From NCBI GenBank assembly GCA_021399435.1, contig JAJTUP010000094.1, forward strand, positions 124,001 to 188,000: DNA of 64,000 nucleotides. The letters are read 5' to 3'. A model generated the notes under the pieces. The model did not search any database. It was not told the DNA's origin and was given only the letters and a program-made list of their open reading frames with translations. The position numbers and the translations under genes were made by a program. This document shows positions 30,497-41,759 of the stretch, in pieces (the stretch's first letter is position 1; each line of letters opens with the position of its first letter). The stretch is from Diaporthe sp. PMI_573 (taxonomy: Eukaryota > Ascomycota > Sordariomycetes > Diaporthales > Diaporthaceae).

Positions 30497-31172
30497 TTAC
30501 CGTTTCGGGATTGAAGTTCTCCGTTCGCGGAATCGTGGCGTCGGGGAAGAGGTGCTGTGGCGCTTGGCCGGCACGGGAGGGTAAAGGACCGTGCCTGCGA
30601 TTGATTGCCCCGGCCCGGTTGGGATCTCTTTCTCGAAATGAGGGCCGACGGGCATTATGTTGATGAAGAAGGGGCGGTTGTCAACATCGGCTGCGGCATG
30701 CTCTAGGAACTCGTCCGACGTCTCGGCAAGGACGTCGGGGGAGTAGCGCCCGGGGAGGTAGTGTGGCGGGTCCTGGTTCCTCTGGTACGTGGCGTTATAG
30801 TAGATATATACGTTCGGCTCCATGAGGACTGCGCGAAGAACAGACGATGTGTGAGCATGGCAGAGCTCCTTCACCATCTGGCATGGAGGCATTATGAAAC
30901 CGAGACTTACAGTTCGTTTCGTTGAAGCCACCCGGGTACGGGTCATTCCATGTGACCGTCGAATGGCGGTTCATGAGTTTACCCGTGTAGTAGGTATTGT
31001 ACCCCGCCTCCTGCATCCACACGGGAGCATAGTCGTCGTTGAGCCCTTCGCTGATAAACTTGGTATATCCTCCTATTCGTATGCGGTCAGAACGGTATGG
31101 AGGAATGACCCGGTCTGGAGATCCTACCGTGAGGGGGAGCCACGTCTGTTACGTTAGTATTGTGGCCGGTCC
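30497..31172 (-). pseudogene. Sulfatase, downstream part, separated from its 5' end by a hAT
   Basis: The minus strand continues the gene started at 34275-34640. It runs 'TGHNTNVTDVAPPHG' to the transposon's right, then an intron at 31073-31127 (GTAGGA...GAATAG), 'GYTKFISEGLNDDYAPVWMQ' and 'AGYNTYYTGKLMNRHS', another intron beginning GTAAGT near 30915, 'LMEPNVYIYYNATYQRNQDP', 'NRPFFINIMPVGPHFEKEI' and 'PRTENFNPET'. A third GTAAGT donor then leads into hAT relic sequence. The C-terminal third of the enzyme is not found. The gene is thus broken twice. Confidence 0.88.
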
Positions 31173-34100
31173 CAGGGTTCGTCATCGATCAAACGTTCGA
31201 TTTGTTTGATTCAAACGTTTGATCAAATGTTTGATCGACATCGATCAAACAGTATAGCCTGTTTGATTTCTGTTTGATCGATGGCAAGTCTGTTTGATCG
31301 TTGTTTGATCGATGGAGAGACTGTTTGATCGTCGAACGCATCGAACAGAGGCCCCCTGTCATTAATCCCCTTTAGCACGTATCAACAAGTCGATACTCTA
31401 GGGGGTTTGCAATATTTCCAATCTCGTCGGAGGCGGCTTCAGCATAGTCGTCTTCTTTATCCTTGTCTTGTCAATACGACTTCGACTGCCGATGACCATG
31501 GTGTCGTCCTTCCCTAATGCCGATTCCGACATGGAAACCGCAGAGATGTCGCCTCAACCACCGTCTTCAATAGTGCCACCGTCGACCTCGTCATCTGCAC
31601 CGGCACTAACCCCCGAACAGCCAGACTACAGCCTGTGGACAGCCGAGAAGTATGCTCGTTGGCCAGGACTAGTAGAGTTCCATGATACCCTCGCCGAAAG
31701 AAGTCAATGGTGGCGGTTTGGCTACAGGATGAAGGATGAACGAAGCCCCAAGAAGATATACTGGATTTGTTACCGCTGCTTCAAGCGCAACAGGCCCGCG
31801 ACGAAGCAATACACATACAACGCCTCGACCTGGAACGCTGTCGAAAAACACATGCGAAAAGCACACGGCATACTACGGCCAAACGCAACAGCTCCCCATC
31901 ATTCTCGAAATCTTACCGAAATGATTGCAATCGATGCCCAACCCCCAGACCAAGTATTGGCCGGACAGTTGCGCCGCCATTTCGATCCAAAGGCGAATCG
32001 ACTACTGCTTCTCGACTGGCTCACGTACCATAACCTCCCATTCCACATTGTGGACTCCGATCGCTTCCAACGAATTCTCCTATACAACAACTCTGTTCTC
32101 CAGCAGTCGCAGATACCATCGAGTAGGACGTTGAGAAGGATGCTCGATGATGAGTACAGTCGAGCAATCGGCTCTGTGACGGAGGTACTTCGATTTGCGA
32201 GGAGTCAGATTCATTACACGTTCGATGGCTGGACTTCGAGAGCGAACACGTCGTTTTTGGGGGTCAATGCCCACTTCATCGATACGAATTGGAAGCAATG
32301 GGACATCTTGCTTGCCCTGCCCTCTCTGCAAAAACGCCACATTGGTGAAGCTCTTGCTGACGAGGTTGCTGACACCTTGGCGTATTTCGGCGTTGAAGAT
32401 CGGTAGGTATATCATATTAGCTTTAGTGGTCCTCATGGTACTAAGCAGCTCATAGGATTGGGTACTTCACGCTTGACAACGCGGCGAACAACGATACTGC
32501 CATGCAATGTCTTGGTCACGAATACGACTTTGATCCAGGCGAGCGTAGGATCCGGTGTGCTGCTCACGCTATCAACCTTGCAGTGCAGTCAATGCTGTAT
32601 GGAAACAAAAGAGATAACTTCGAAGAGCTCGTTGAGAGTTTGCAGGAACCTGTGGAGGACGAGACCAACAAACTAGACGACGTTATCAATAGTCTATTCG
32701 ATGCCGAAGACGACGAATACGACGAAATCGAGCGGGCGATCGAAGCGCAAGAGAGTTTTCAAACATCGACCGAACTCAACATGGATTCACTGCTGAAATA
32801 TCGAAAATATGGACCTCTCGGAAAACTTCATAATATCGGGGTCTTCATGAGGAGGAGCAGCCAAATTCAAGAGGACTTTTTCCTTGCGCAAGCATCTATC
32901 GATCCAAAGACTGTCCCATCAGTTTGGGTTCACAACGTGTGCACCCGATGGCAGTCAGATGAGGCTATGGCGGCCCGTGCCCTTGAGAAGAGACATTCTA
33001 TCAACCGCATGCTACAGACAATCGAAGACAGCTGGACCTCGCGTGGCGCTATTGCAGCGGATTATCCTCGCATCCTGGATGAAAGACTTTCCCACCAGGA
33101 GTGGCATGTCGTTGTTGCGCTCCAACGCATTCTCCACCCTTTCAAGGTGGCTTCGAAGCAACTACAAGGCAACGGGACTGCTGGAAAACGCTCAACGTCT
33201 GGGAGTTTCGACGAATATTTTCCTGTCATCGAGGTCTTGCTCGACCACCTCGAACTAGCTGTGAGGGGCAAGCTGATTTCGGAGGATGAAGATAACCGGT
33301 TCAAAGAGACTGACCTATTTAACAACCTGGACACCCGTACACGTCAACTGCTCCAAGTCTACATTAGACTGGGATGGAAGAAGATGAACAAGTACTATAC
33401 GCTTATGACCTCGCCAGCTTATGTCGCAGCGGTTGTATTTCATCCTTGCCAAAAATGGGAAGCTCTAGATGCGCTTTGGAGCCAGCTGCCTGATCGACAA
33501 GCCAAGTCATGGAAAATGGACTATACAAAGAGCATCAGAGGCATCTGGGAGTCTCGGTATAAAGCTCGTGATCTTTCAACTGATTCCGCGGATGTCTATA
33601 CTCGCAGCACCAGCGAGAAGATGACTTACGTCCAACGCAGACTTGCGTTCACTCGTGCAACCCCAACACTGAGCCCTACAGCGGCGTCTCCTGACCAAGA
33701 AGGAAGGCAAAGGAGAGAATCACCCATCGCTGAGCAAGATGAGCTTACGCAATATCTATGCGAGCCGGTAGTCAATACGGCAGCGTATCAGACTAATCCG
33801 ATTGCTTGGTGGAAAGACGTCGGTGCCTTACGCTTTCCACGGTTGTCATACATGGCTGTGGATCTTCTCAGTATCCCATCTTCGTCAGCGGAGACTGAGA
33901 GAAGTTTCAGCAGTGTAGGAAGGATGATAACACCTTTGCGGAGTCGTTTGAAACGGTCATCTGTCGCCAGGGCACAATGCCTTCGGTCTTGGAGCAAGGC
34001 TGGCATCTACACTCCTGCCATACCATTTCTTGGTCTAGAAGAGGTAAATTGGAGGCAGGTCGTTCAAATTGTAGCATCAGAGGACTCAATATGAGGCGGT

Positions 34101-34274
34101 TTTTGCTGTTCGATAATCGATCAAACATCGATCGATGACTTTAGCAATCTGTTTGATCGATATCGATCATTTCTCGCACTTGTTTGATCGACAACCTATC
34201 GAACAATACCTGATCTTGCATCGATCGATCAAACAGCATGGCCTGTTTGATCGATACGATCGATGCCGAACCCT
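31173..34274 (+). mobile_element. Complete autonomous-looking hAT, 8-bp duplication GCCGGTCC
   Basis: Ends CAGGGTTCGTCATCGATC (31173) and GATCGATGCCGAACCCTG (34274), one mismatch between them, flanked on both sides by GCCGGTCC (31165-31172 and 34275-34282). Subterminal zones carry many 'tgtttgatcgat' copies (31190-31345 and 34115-34260). It encodes an intact spliced transposase. It is inserted in an exon of a sulfatase gene in the opposite orientation. Confidence 0.96.
31492..34094 (+). CDS. hAT transposase, intact, two exons
   Basis: Exons 31492-32402 and 32456-34094. The 53-nt intron (GTAGGT...CTCATAG) joins 'YFGVEDRIGYFTLDNAANND' in frame, giving 849 residues. A BED-type finger lies at ~80-130 (KIYWICYRCFKRN ... 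VEKHMRKAHG). Then 'IHYTFDGWTSRANTSFLGV', 'YFTLDNAANNDTAM', 'CAAHAINLAVQ', 'YGPLGKLHNIGVF', 'CTRWQSDEAM', 'SPAYVAAVVFHP', and the C-terminal hAT block (SIPSSSAETERSFSSVGRM ... AQCLRSWSKAG). All regions are unbroken, and with matched ends and duplication the element could be mobile. Confidence 0.93.
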
Positions 34275-34640
34275 GGCCGGTCCTACCAGTTAGGTAAGAG
34301 ACCCGCGATGGGCAGCACTGCGACATGGTGTAGAAATGCTGGACAGCAGGTTGATAGTCGACCGAGTTCAGGAGCTTATCCTGGTCGTCCGTCATGATGA
34401 CCACGAAGTTGGGTCTCTTCCCAAGGCTGCATCGTGATGAGGTGGTCCCGGCTGCGAGGGCAAGGCAGGAGAGGAGGGTCGGTCAGGGTAGGGCGGACCA
34501 TGGTGACGGCGATCGTCGACTTGACAGGGAGCTGGAGACAAGACGGACTCAGATCCCACGCTGTCACTTTTCGCCCAACCGTAGAACGACGGGGCTACAG
34601 GTGCATAAATACTTTGTTGAAACAAAACGTAACCATTGCC
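34275..34640 (-). pseudogene. Sulfatase, upstream part with the Cys-type active-site signature
   Basis: The minus strand reads 'LSCLALAAG' (end of a secretion signal), 'RPNFVVIMTDDQDKLLNS' (metal-binding DD) and 'CCPSRVSYLTGRTG', the sulfatase signature whose Cys is converted to formylglycine. The ORF then runs into the hAT end within codons for 'RTG', and the match resumes at 31172. It would be a secreted arylsulfatase-like enzyme. A likely start ATG near 34504 is in another frame from the signal sequence, so a second lesion may exist. Confidence 0.88.
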
Positions 34641-35689
34641 CCAGTTTCAAACCCTCTCGAAGGAGGGCAACTGCCGCCGTCAAGCGCTGTGTGTGAGCTC
34701 CAGTCTTGTCAACACTAAATCCTGAAGAAGGCTAGTCTCTTCCTGTTAGAGGTAAGATCGGAAAGGACGACAGGTCCGAGCTTGCTACTCCAGGTCTCAT
34801 AGTTAGCTAGCATATGCACCATGTCCCTTTGGGCTAGCGTAGTATATCAGTGGAAACTCGGAGTGGGTTATCGGCACCGTACCCCTCAGACTTAGTATCT
34901 CGGCAAGTCCATATTCGTGGGATGTGAAATGAGAACATTAAGACGCAAATTTCCTTCTTGGGCTTGGATATCCGCCTTATTTTCGCCTAGTGCCACCGTT
35001 ACCCCGAACACTCCTGTTCTATTGGAGCCGAGGTAGGGGGATGCGGGGCTAAGGTGGGGCCGAAGTTCGCGAGCCGGTGGGGATCGAGGATGGCCTGGGG
35101 CAAGTTGGCGGGGGGTGCGGGGTTTGCGGGGGGGCTGTGGGGCCTGGAGGAAGGAAGGAAAGCAGCCTTCGGAAGCAGCCTGGCCCTCAGGTGTCACCTA
35201 AGATGTGGAGCCGAAGATGGGAACCGTGCTCTATGAATACAAGTAAGTTCGTCCAATGTGTCGATAGGCTCTCCCTTTCTAGTCCCCCAAAACTTGATAG
35301 TCTGGGAAACCGATGCAACCTGGGCTTCCTAATTTTAGGCGCTCGCAGACGTTTGCTAGCACCAACGGACTGAATTGCGTTGCAGTCACTGGGGCGCAGC
35401 CAATAGAAGATATTTCCGGCATCTGATATGACCGTCTATTTCAAGGTTAGATGGCAAACCAGAGTAGTAATGCTGGCAAAGGCTCGACTGGCTTGGCGCA
35501 CAGCCATTTCGGAAGAGGAACATGCCGTAGGTCGACACCAACTTCGGCAAAGGCACCATGACGTTCCAGAGCGCGAAGACTGATTGTGGAAGAGTCACTG
35601 GCCGGTTCTATCGCCGGCCTCGATGCTTTCCGTCCAGCATCCCTATCTACGCCTTAGTGAGTCCACCAAGAGAAACAATCCTTGTGTAC
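34641..35689. other. Intergenic, G-rich segment, no gene seen
   Basis: Upstream of the sulfatase. A G-rich tract at about 35036-35160 ('ggcggggggtgcgggg', 'gcgggggggctgtggg') could form quadruplexes. Open frames across it look like composition artefacts. No supported gene. Confidence 0.45.
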
Positions 35690-35800
35690 TAGACCACTAC
35701 CACCTTGGTCGTGTTCATCATTGAGCATGTCCACGACCAAACCCACCCAGATGAACACTCCGGAGGCGTTTTCCAGCAGCCGAGCCTGGAGGTCTTCAGC
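35690..35800 (-). pseudogene. NACHT-protein fragment (winged-helix-like segment)
   Basis: The minus strand reads 'EDLQARLLENASGVFIWVGL' and 'VVDMLNDEHDQG', matching the 'I..KA.GVFLWV.LVV..L' segment that follows the NTPase core in fungal NACHT proteins. Isolated, with no flanking domain. Confidence 0.6.
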
Positions 35801-35828
35801 TAGTGATGATGGTGATACAGCCCGCGAC

Positions 35829-36218
35829 CTATTTCGTGGTAGGCACGCCCTCCATGTTCCCAAGGTCCTCTCCCAGCATGCCATTCTCAATCTCAATCTT
35901 CGATGCATCTAGGAGCACATATAGCATGCGCGCCCAGGTGTCCCGGCGGTTGATCCACTGGTGCATCGTTCCTCGCTGGATCAGCACGTCTCCCTCCTTC
36001 ATCACCCTCGTCTCTCCCGAGTCCAGCAGGCATTCCATCTCACCGATGATGAGGATGGCATAGTCGCAGCTGACTGTCCGGTGCATGGAAGACGACGCTT
36101 GCGGCGGATAGTCGACGTAGCGCAGGACGGAACCGCCTCGCTTCACGAGGGAGCCCTTTTGGCGATGCTCACGTCCTCCGCGCCCCGATAACAGGTCCCT
36201 ACTGCACTTTAGAAACAT
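35829..36218 (-). pseudogene. Cupin-domain protein, N-terminally truncated
   Basis: The minus strand reads 'GSVLRYVDYPPQASSSMHRT', 'AILIIGEMECLLDSGETRVM', 'GDVLIQRGTMHQWINRRDTW' and 'ARMLYVLLDASKIEI'. This is a small fungal cupin: 'MHRT' starts cupin motif 1 and 'RGTMHQW' is motif 2 with the metal-ligand His. The usual ~60 residues before 'GSVLRYVD' are absent and the upstream codons look unrelated. A promoter-less fragment is likely. The substrate is unknown. Confidence 0.65.
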
Positions 36219-36224
36219 AAGTCC

Positions 36225-37106
36225 TCACTCTCCCCTCACCCTCATCAGCTCGTCTAACTTCGCAATGCACCTTGGCAAATACTCGTTAACGCCATACGCA
36301 TCAAGGTAGTCTCTCTCCTCAACCAAATCACTCAACGCCACCATGATCCAGTCCTCCGTCTTCTCTCTCCGTTCCCGTCTGATCTGCCGCCTGTTCTTCT
36401 CCCACGCCAGCTTCTGGCGGTACATCTGCCCGCGCTGCTGCTTGTTCGGCCTCCCAGTCTTGAATACACCGACATCCGCATCCTTCAACGTCCACCGCTT
36501 CGGGACCTGGGGCAACTCAGCCGCCAGGCTGGCAGGTTTCTCCCGCGCCTCGATCAGCGGCAAAAGTGCCTCGTCCAGCAGCTTGAAAGTCGGGATGCTA
36601 TTGTCGCATGGGGTGCCGCACATCTTACAGGTGGCGTCGAGGTCAGTGTGTGACGCATCAGCCATGCTGAGCAGCAGGTTGAAGGCCAGTGTGGTGTCCA
36701 TGGCGACTAGCTTCTTGACGGCGCTCATGTGCTTGCGGGTGGAGGTGGCGTAGCTGGAGGTTGTGATGGCCGTGCTATTGCCGCTCATAGTCTTGACTTT
36801 CTTGTCCAGCTCGTCGACGCGCTTGTCGAGGACCTTGAGGGTGTCGATGTAGAGGTTCTTAGCGTCCTTATTGGTTCCTGCAGCGGTGGTCTTCTTGGGT
36901 GTGGCGGAATTAGCTGTCCTGGCCTGCTTTGTCCTGGACGCCTTCGCGGGACGAGGGGGCTGATCATTTTCTTTATCGGAGCCCTGAACTTCTCCGTCGT
37001 CTTCGGTGTTGCGCTTGCGCTTAGCCGAGCTGGATGGCTTGAGCCAGCTGTCTAGTGGGGCCATGCTAGATGCTGTGTATGGTAGAACTAGTTCGGCAAT
37101 GGTCAA
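36225..37106 (-). CDS. Hypothetical protein, putative nuclear, coiled coil
   Basis: A 293-codon ORF. The likely start is MAPLDSWLKPSSSAKRKRN (codon 15), with a basic stretch KRKRN close to the N-terminus, a Lys/Ala/Thr-rich segment, then a possible coiled coil (LYIDTLKVLDKRVDELDKKV). One CxxCxxxC site (CKMCGTPC) lies at ~165. The C-terminal third is basic (QKLAWEKNRRQIRRERREK). No family recognised. It is unbroken among broken neighbours. Its stop is 6 bp from the cupin relic. Confidence 0.55.
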   Translation of the reverse strand: MTIAELVLPYTASSMAPLDSWLKPSSSAKRKRNTEDDGEVQGSDKENDQPPRPAKASRTKQARTANSATPKKTTAAGTNKDAKNLYIDTLKVLDKRVDELDKKVKTMSGNSTAITTSSYATSTRKHMSAVKKLVAMDTTLAFNLLLSMADASHTDLDATCKMCGTPCDNSIPTFKLLDEALLPLIEAREKPASLAAELPQVPKRWTLKDADVGVFKTGRPNKQQRGQMYRQKLAWEKNRRQIRRERREKTEDWIMVALSDLVEERDYLDAYGVNEYLPRCIAKLDELMRVRGE

Positions 37107-37869
37107 GAAAGTAGAAGAGAGAAAAAGTCCAGTGGAAGAAGTTCAAAAGGTCGGAAGCGGCTAGGTACGCGTCAAGAATGCGTCGCGGCGCACGGATCAT
37201 CTCGGGTTCGGAGAATGAATCCACCGAGAAGCCCACTAACTACGGGTTCAGCCAAAGGCTGACTCTACATCAATTCTCAAGTTTTTCGAATAAGGAGGGG
37301 TTGGTGCAAAATTGGCAAAAGTTTCTGATTGGTCCAAAATCTTGTGTTGACGGCCGCAACACATTCGGCAACTGGATGACGGCCCTCAAAAAGTGGCCCT
37401 TAGTTTTTACAGCTGGCAGCAACCCTGGTTTGTTGACGGGAGCGTGTCGCTTGACACGATCTCCATTTTGTTCGCAACGCTTCTTGATGTTTCGCAGAAT
37501 TAAGTAATGAGTCCTAAGCCTGTCTCCTCAAAGGCTTCAGATGACATAATTTCCATCGTCTGTGCCCGCTGTGGCGAGGAGAAGCCAGCGGGTGACTTTG
37601 TCAGCAAAGTGGATTGTAGTACTCAGAACGATTCTCATGTCAGCTGTGTCTCCCCATTCCGTGAAACGTTGAGTACTAACTAACTGAAGTACTCCAGATC
37701 TAGAGGCGCGACCATGACATTGAGGAGTCTCGCTGTCCGTCCTTCGTCAGCTGAGAGACGTGCCCCAAAGAGAACCCACGGGGATGCCGGCCTTTCGCCT
37801 CCGAACGAGAGATCCGGAACCCAGCCCAATTAACCTGAGCCAATGGGCATGCAAGGTGGGCCGCCTTTA
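37107..37869. other. Intergenic, no gene supported
   Basis: A 109-codon plus ORF (37178-37507) has no recognisable domain and reads like chance. A piece near 37560-37630 reads 'CARCGEEKPAGDFVSKVDC', a possible zinc-ribbon scrap, without context. Confidence 0.35.
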
Positions 37870-38470
37870 CCAAGGCTTCCGCAGCCAACATAATACGCAA
37901 TTGTCCAATGATATGCTTATAAATAACCTAAAACACATCTTTTGGGCGGAAATCTGCAAAGGAGGTTAGAATAGGCGAAATTTAACACAAGGGGTCTGAC
38001 TTATGGTGCATCCCAGGGGGAAATGCATCTAGCACTAATGCCGATGCTATGAGTTGAGTAAGTTTAGGAATGCGGGAATCAAATGCCTTAACAACTTTTT
38101 GCAGGTGGGACACAGCGGATTGTGGGACAGGGTTGGTAAGTCGCGAGGCCGTCACAAAATCCAGAAGGGGTAGATTATTACAGAAACATTGAAGTGATGT
38201 TTGAACAAGGAAAGACCTAAGTTGGTGGGCGAAATTCAATCCAAGCCTCATGCGGGTTTCATTCGATTATTCTGATAGGCTCGAAATGGCCGATGATACT
38301 CTTGATCTTCGCATTAATTTTGAGACTTCTAAGTTGCCTCTTGGGTTTTTGGTTAACGTGTCTAAGACCTCTTCGAGGTATAGGTCCTCGTCGTTACAGA
38401 AGATGACGAGGATGTGACGGCTAAAACAAGACACTGTAAACGGTAACTGAGCCCAGCACTGGAGTATATC

Positions 38471-41400
38471 CAAGGCTCGGACCCACTACACTGCAAATCC
38501 ACGTGGACCACAAATAAGTGGCCCATCTCTATTACATCCACCTGTCGGCCCTCAGATTACGTAATAATCCACTACACTTGCACCTGAAAGTGGATGTAAT
38601 GGAGTGGATTTAGGTGGATTTAGGTACAGGGGGATATTCCCTGACCCTGTACGGTTCATAGTACTTATTTTTGTATATAGTTGCCTATTAAATCGAGGTA
38701 CCTGGACCCAAGTTAGCCGAGGTCGATCACCCCTACAGCTAATCTTATAACATTATACGAGAAACTACCCCTATTGAGCGCGTTTTCTACAGATTTCCTG
38801 CTTTGTTTTTGCCAAAAACCTTTTTTTTTTGACGATGTCAGCCAGCCAGCCAGGCCAACCAGGCCAGCAGCAGCAGCTCGAAGACCGTCTTTTTCGCCAT
38901 TTCAGAGGCTGGAATTGGTCAGAACGCGCTCGTGATACTAGCTCTTGGCTGTGGGACTTTGGCTATGATATTCAACGTCATGGCTTACGCAAATGGGCTT
39001 GCAAGTACTGTATCCTCGGAAATCGTCCCATTATCGCGAGTTTTACCTCTTCAGGTCTCCAGAACGCGGCAAATCATCTATGGCGTGAGCACAAAACACC
39101 AGCACCAGAGGGAGAGAAAAGGAGCACAGCACAGCTCAAATCCGAAGGCGCACTGAAATCGAACCAGCCGACTATTGCATCTGTTTTGAAACTGGACGTC
39201 AACAAGCCTACGGAACAGAACATCGCGAATAGCTTCATCTCACGCTTTGATAAGCAACACTTTCAGCGTATGCTAGTCGAGCTAATCGTCAGTAGCAACC
39301 AGTCATTTTCCTTCGCCGAGAACCCCATCCTCCGAGAAATCTTCGACTATTTGAGTCCCTCCCTTTCGATCCAACGCGCCAACTTGAGTGCCAGGGCTGT
39401 CCGATATAAGATCATTCAAGAGTATAACCGCCACAAGCAGACGGTTATCAAGGTGCTGAGGAACTCCCCTGGAGCGCTTCATATCTCATTTGATGGCTGG
39501 ACGTCTCGAAATAAGCTTGCCCTCTACGGTATTGCTTGTTTTTTCAGAGATGAGAAGAATCGGCCATGCAAAATCATGATTGGGGTTCCAGAGGCTCATC
39601 GTCACTTCGGCTCAACGATCGGTGGGGAGGTTCTCGACGTCCTACACACCTTTGGCGTGAGTCCAGAGAAGATTGGCTATTTCACGCTCGACAAAGCTGA
39701 AAACAACGATACTGCAATGGAGGTCATAGGTGCTGAACTTGGGTTCGATGGCCGACTACGCCGAGGACGCTGTATTGGCCACACAATTAACTTGTCAGCC
39801 AAGGCGCTCTTATTTGGCAAAAACGCCGACGCGTTCGAGCAGCAATTATCAGGCGCAGAAGCGTTATCTGATGCTGAATACGCTCGATGGCGCAAAAGAG
39901 GACCAGTTGGCAAGTTACACAATATCGTAGTTGATGTGCGTATTAGCCATCGGCTGATTTACTTATTCAAGGAGGTCCAGAGGGTAAGCGGTTTTACTAA
40001 ATCCTATTCGTCTCATACTAATTTCCATATATCTAACAGGACGAAATTAATCGCGCCACCACCCTTAAACTCCGATCCAAGAAACCAGTCAAGCTAATTA
40101 TCGATAACGACACGCGTTGGCTGTCACAACTCTACATAATCCGCAGGGCTCTACGGTTGAAAACCTCTATCGAACTCCTACTGATCAAGTATAAGGCGCA
40201 ATGGGAGGACGAAAAACGGTCTAAAAAGACTGGCCAAGTGACACAAGCCAAGTTGGCGAGAAAACCACGCATCCTCCGAGACGAGAATCAGCTAACGGAC
40301 AGAGGCTGGGAGGTTCTTTACCATTTGGAGGCTATTCTGACTGTTTTTGAGACCGTGGTGAAGACGCTTGAGGGTGATGGACACACCCGCAGGCGTAAGC
40401 AAGGCTGGACTGGCTCCTATGGCAATATCTGGGACGTGGTGCTTGGCTATGAGTTGCTGCTTAACACACTGGAAGAATATAAGCAGCTTGCTGCTGACTT
40501 TCCTGATCCAGAGCACTTCCGCATCGGAATCAACCTTGCTTGGGATAAGCTGGATGAATATTATCGGCGGCTGGACGAGACGCCCATCTACTATACGGCT
40601 ATGGCGCTCCATCCAGCCTATCGTTGGGACTGGTTTGATGAAACGTGGGCTCATAAGCCTAGTTGGGTTGAAAAGGCAAAAGAGATGGTCGCCGACGTCT
40701 GGCTGTCCGATTACGCTCATCTCGAGGTTAGAACCAGCAGCAGCAGAGGCGGCGACGAGCCTCCAGCAAAAAGAGCTCGGTTTTTCAACCCCTTCGAGAA
40801 GAACAGCCGTCTGCCAAGCTCAACACCAGCCTCCGCAGCAGCTATTGTTGGTGACGAGTACCAAGCGTGGCAGACGGATCGTGACGTCAGCGACGGCAAC
40901 GTTCGTGATCCAATTGGTTACTGGATCACTAAGCAAAGCAGATATCCTCGATTATCCAGGATGGCCTTGGACTTCCTGACAATCCAGCCGATGTCAGCCG
41001 AGTGTGAGAGGTTATTTTCAGCTGCTGGCAAGATGGTCTCGGGGTTGCGTACAAACCTAGATGCTGAGATTATCACCATTTGTCAGGTTTTACGCTCTTG
41101 GTACCGTGCTGGCATTATCAAGGACCTGGATCCATTGCTTAAGTCGCACCTTGAAAGTAAGCTGGATGGCGGTTGTGGGACTCTAGGCGACGACGAGCTG
41201 GCGCTTGCTGAGTCAAAATGGCTATTGGAGGGCGAGGATAGCGCCAGCGAGGTTGACGATTCATCACAGCAGCAGCAGGCTGAAGAGTTAGTGTCAACCT
41301 CTGAAAGTGAGGCTGAATAGGCGTCGACGAGGTTGTGAATAGCCTCAAAAATCCACTTATAAATCCACTTATAAATCCACGTGTGTACATCCATTCCACT

Positions 41401-41501
41401 CCGGTCGAATATGTGCTACATCCACTACGTAATTGCTAAAAAATCGTACATCCACTCTACTTGGTCCAAAAGTGGAGTGGATGTAGTGGTTCCGACCCTT
41501 G
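38471..41501 (+). mobile_element. Complete autonomous-looking hAT, 8-bp duplication AGTATATC
   Basis: Ends CAAGGCTCGGACCCACTACA (38471) and TGTAGTGGTTCCGACCCTTG (41501), two mismatches between them, flanked by AGTATATC (38463-38470 and 41502-41509). Subterminal zones repeat 'aatccac' and 'ccactacat'. It carries an intact spliced transposase and is inserted in exon 1 of the patatin-like paralogue. Confidence 0.96.
38835..41320 (+). CDS. hAT transposase, intact, two exons
   Basis: Exons 38835-39983 and 40040-41320. The 56-nt intron (GTAAGC...ATCTAACAG) is phase 0 and joins 'KEVQRDEINRATTLKLRSKK', giving 809 residues. ATG 38835 opens a Gln-rich leader. A BED-like finger follows (WACKYCILGN ... 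NAANHLWREH). Then 'LHISFDGWTSRNKLALYGI', 'IGYFTLDKAENNDTAM', 'RCIGHTINLSAKALLFG', 'RKRGPVGKLHNIV', 'DNDTRWLSQLY', 'TPIYYTAMALHP' and the dimerisation block (LTIQPMSAECERLFSAAGKM). The acidic Ser/Gln-rich tail ends 'STSESEAE'. The relics at 17656-18957 and 29869-30420 are its closest relatives here. Confidence 0.93.
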
Positions 41502-41759
41502 AGTATATCTGCTGTTCTCAAGGGCCCAAATCCTTTAACAAAGATGATAATCACATCGCTGAAAGGGGCAAGAACCTGCCAGTAAAGATCAAAGCAGAAA
41601 TCAGCAACTTTTTCCTGGGTCGGTGATTGGGGTATCTTCCGCGATAAGGCAAGCCCACGATATGGCGATGCTGGGTTGCCGTAATCAGCAGCAGGCGATG
41701 GAGCAATGCGAAGTTGGCAATTTATGATATGATAGTTGCTACTTTTCGTGATTATAATC

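Larger units (their letters stand above)
37870..41757 (-). pseudogene. Second patatin-like paralogue, split by hAT and truncated at both ends
   Basis: On the minus strand, 41757-41510 reads 'NYHIINCQLRIAPSPAADYG' and 'FDLYWQVLAPFSDVIIIFVK', matching exon 1 of the 9756-12018 gene. After the hAT (38471-41501) the match resumes as 'WAQLPFTVSCFSRHIL' (38470 on) and runs to 'LIASALVLDAFPPGMHHKSD', including the same intron position, and stops in early exon 2 near 37870. The RING-like and patatin parts are missing. The 5' side is cut at 41757 by another hAT remnant. Several frame changes are present (one at about 38260). Confidence 0.88.

Noticed and set aside
34892..35236. ORFs on both strands over the G-rich segment
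   Set aside because: Low-complexity composition with no domain, no good start context and no neighbour support.
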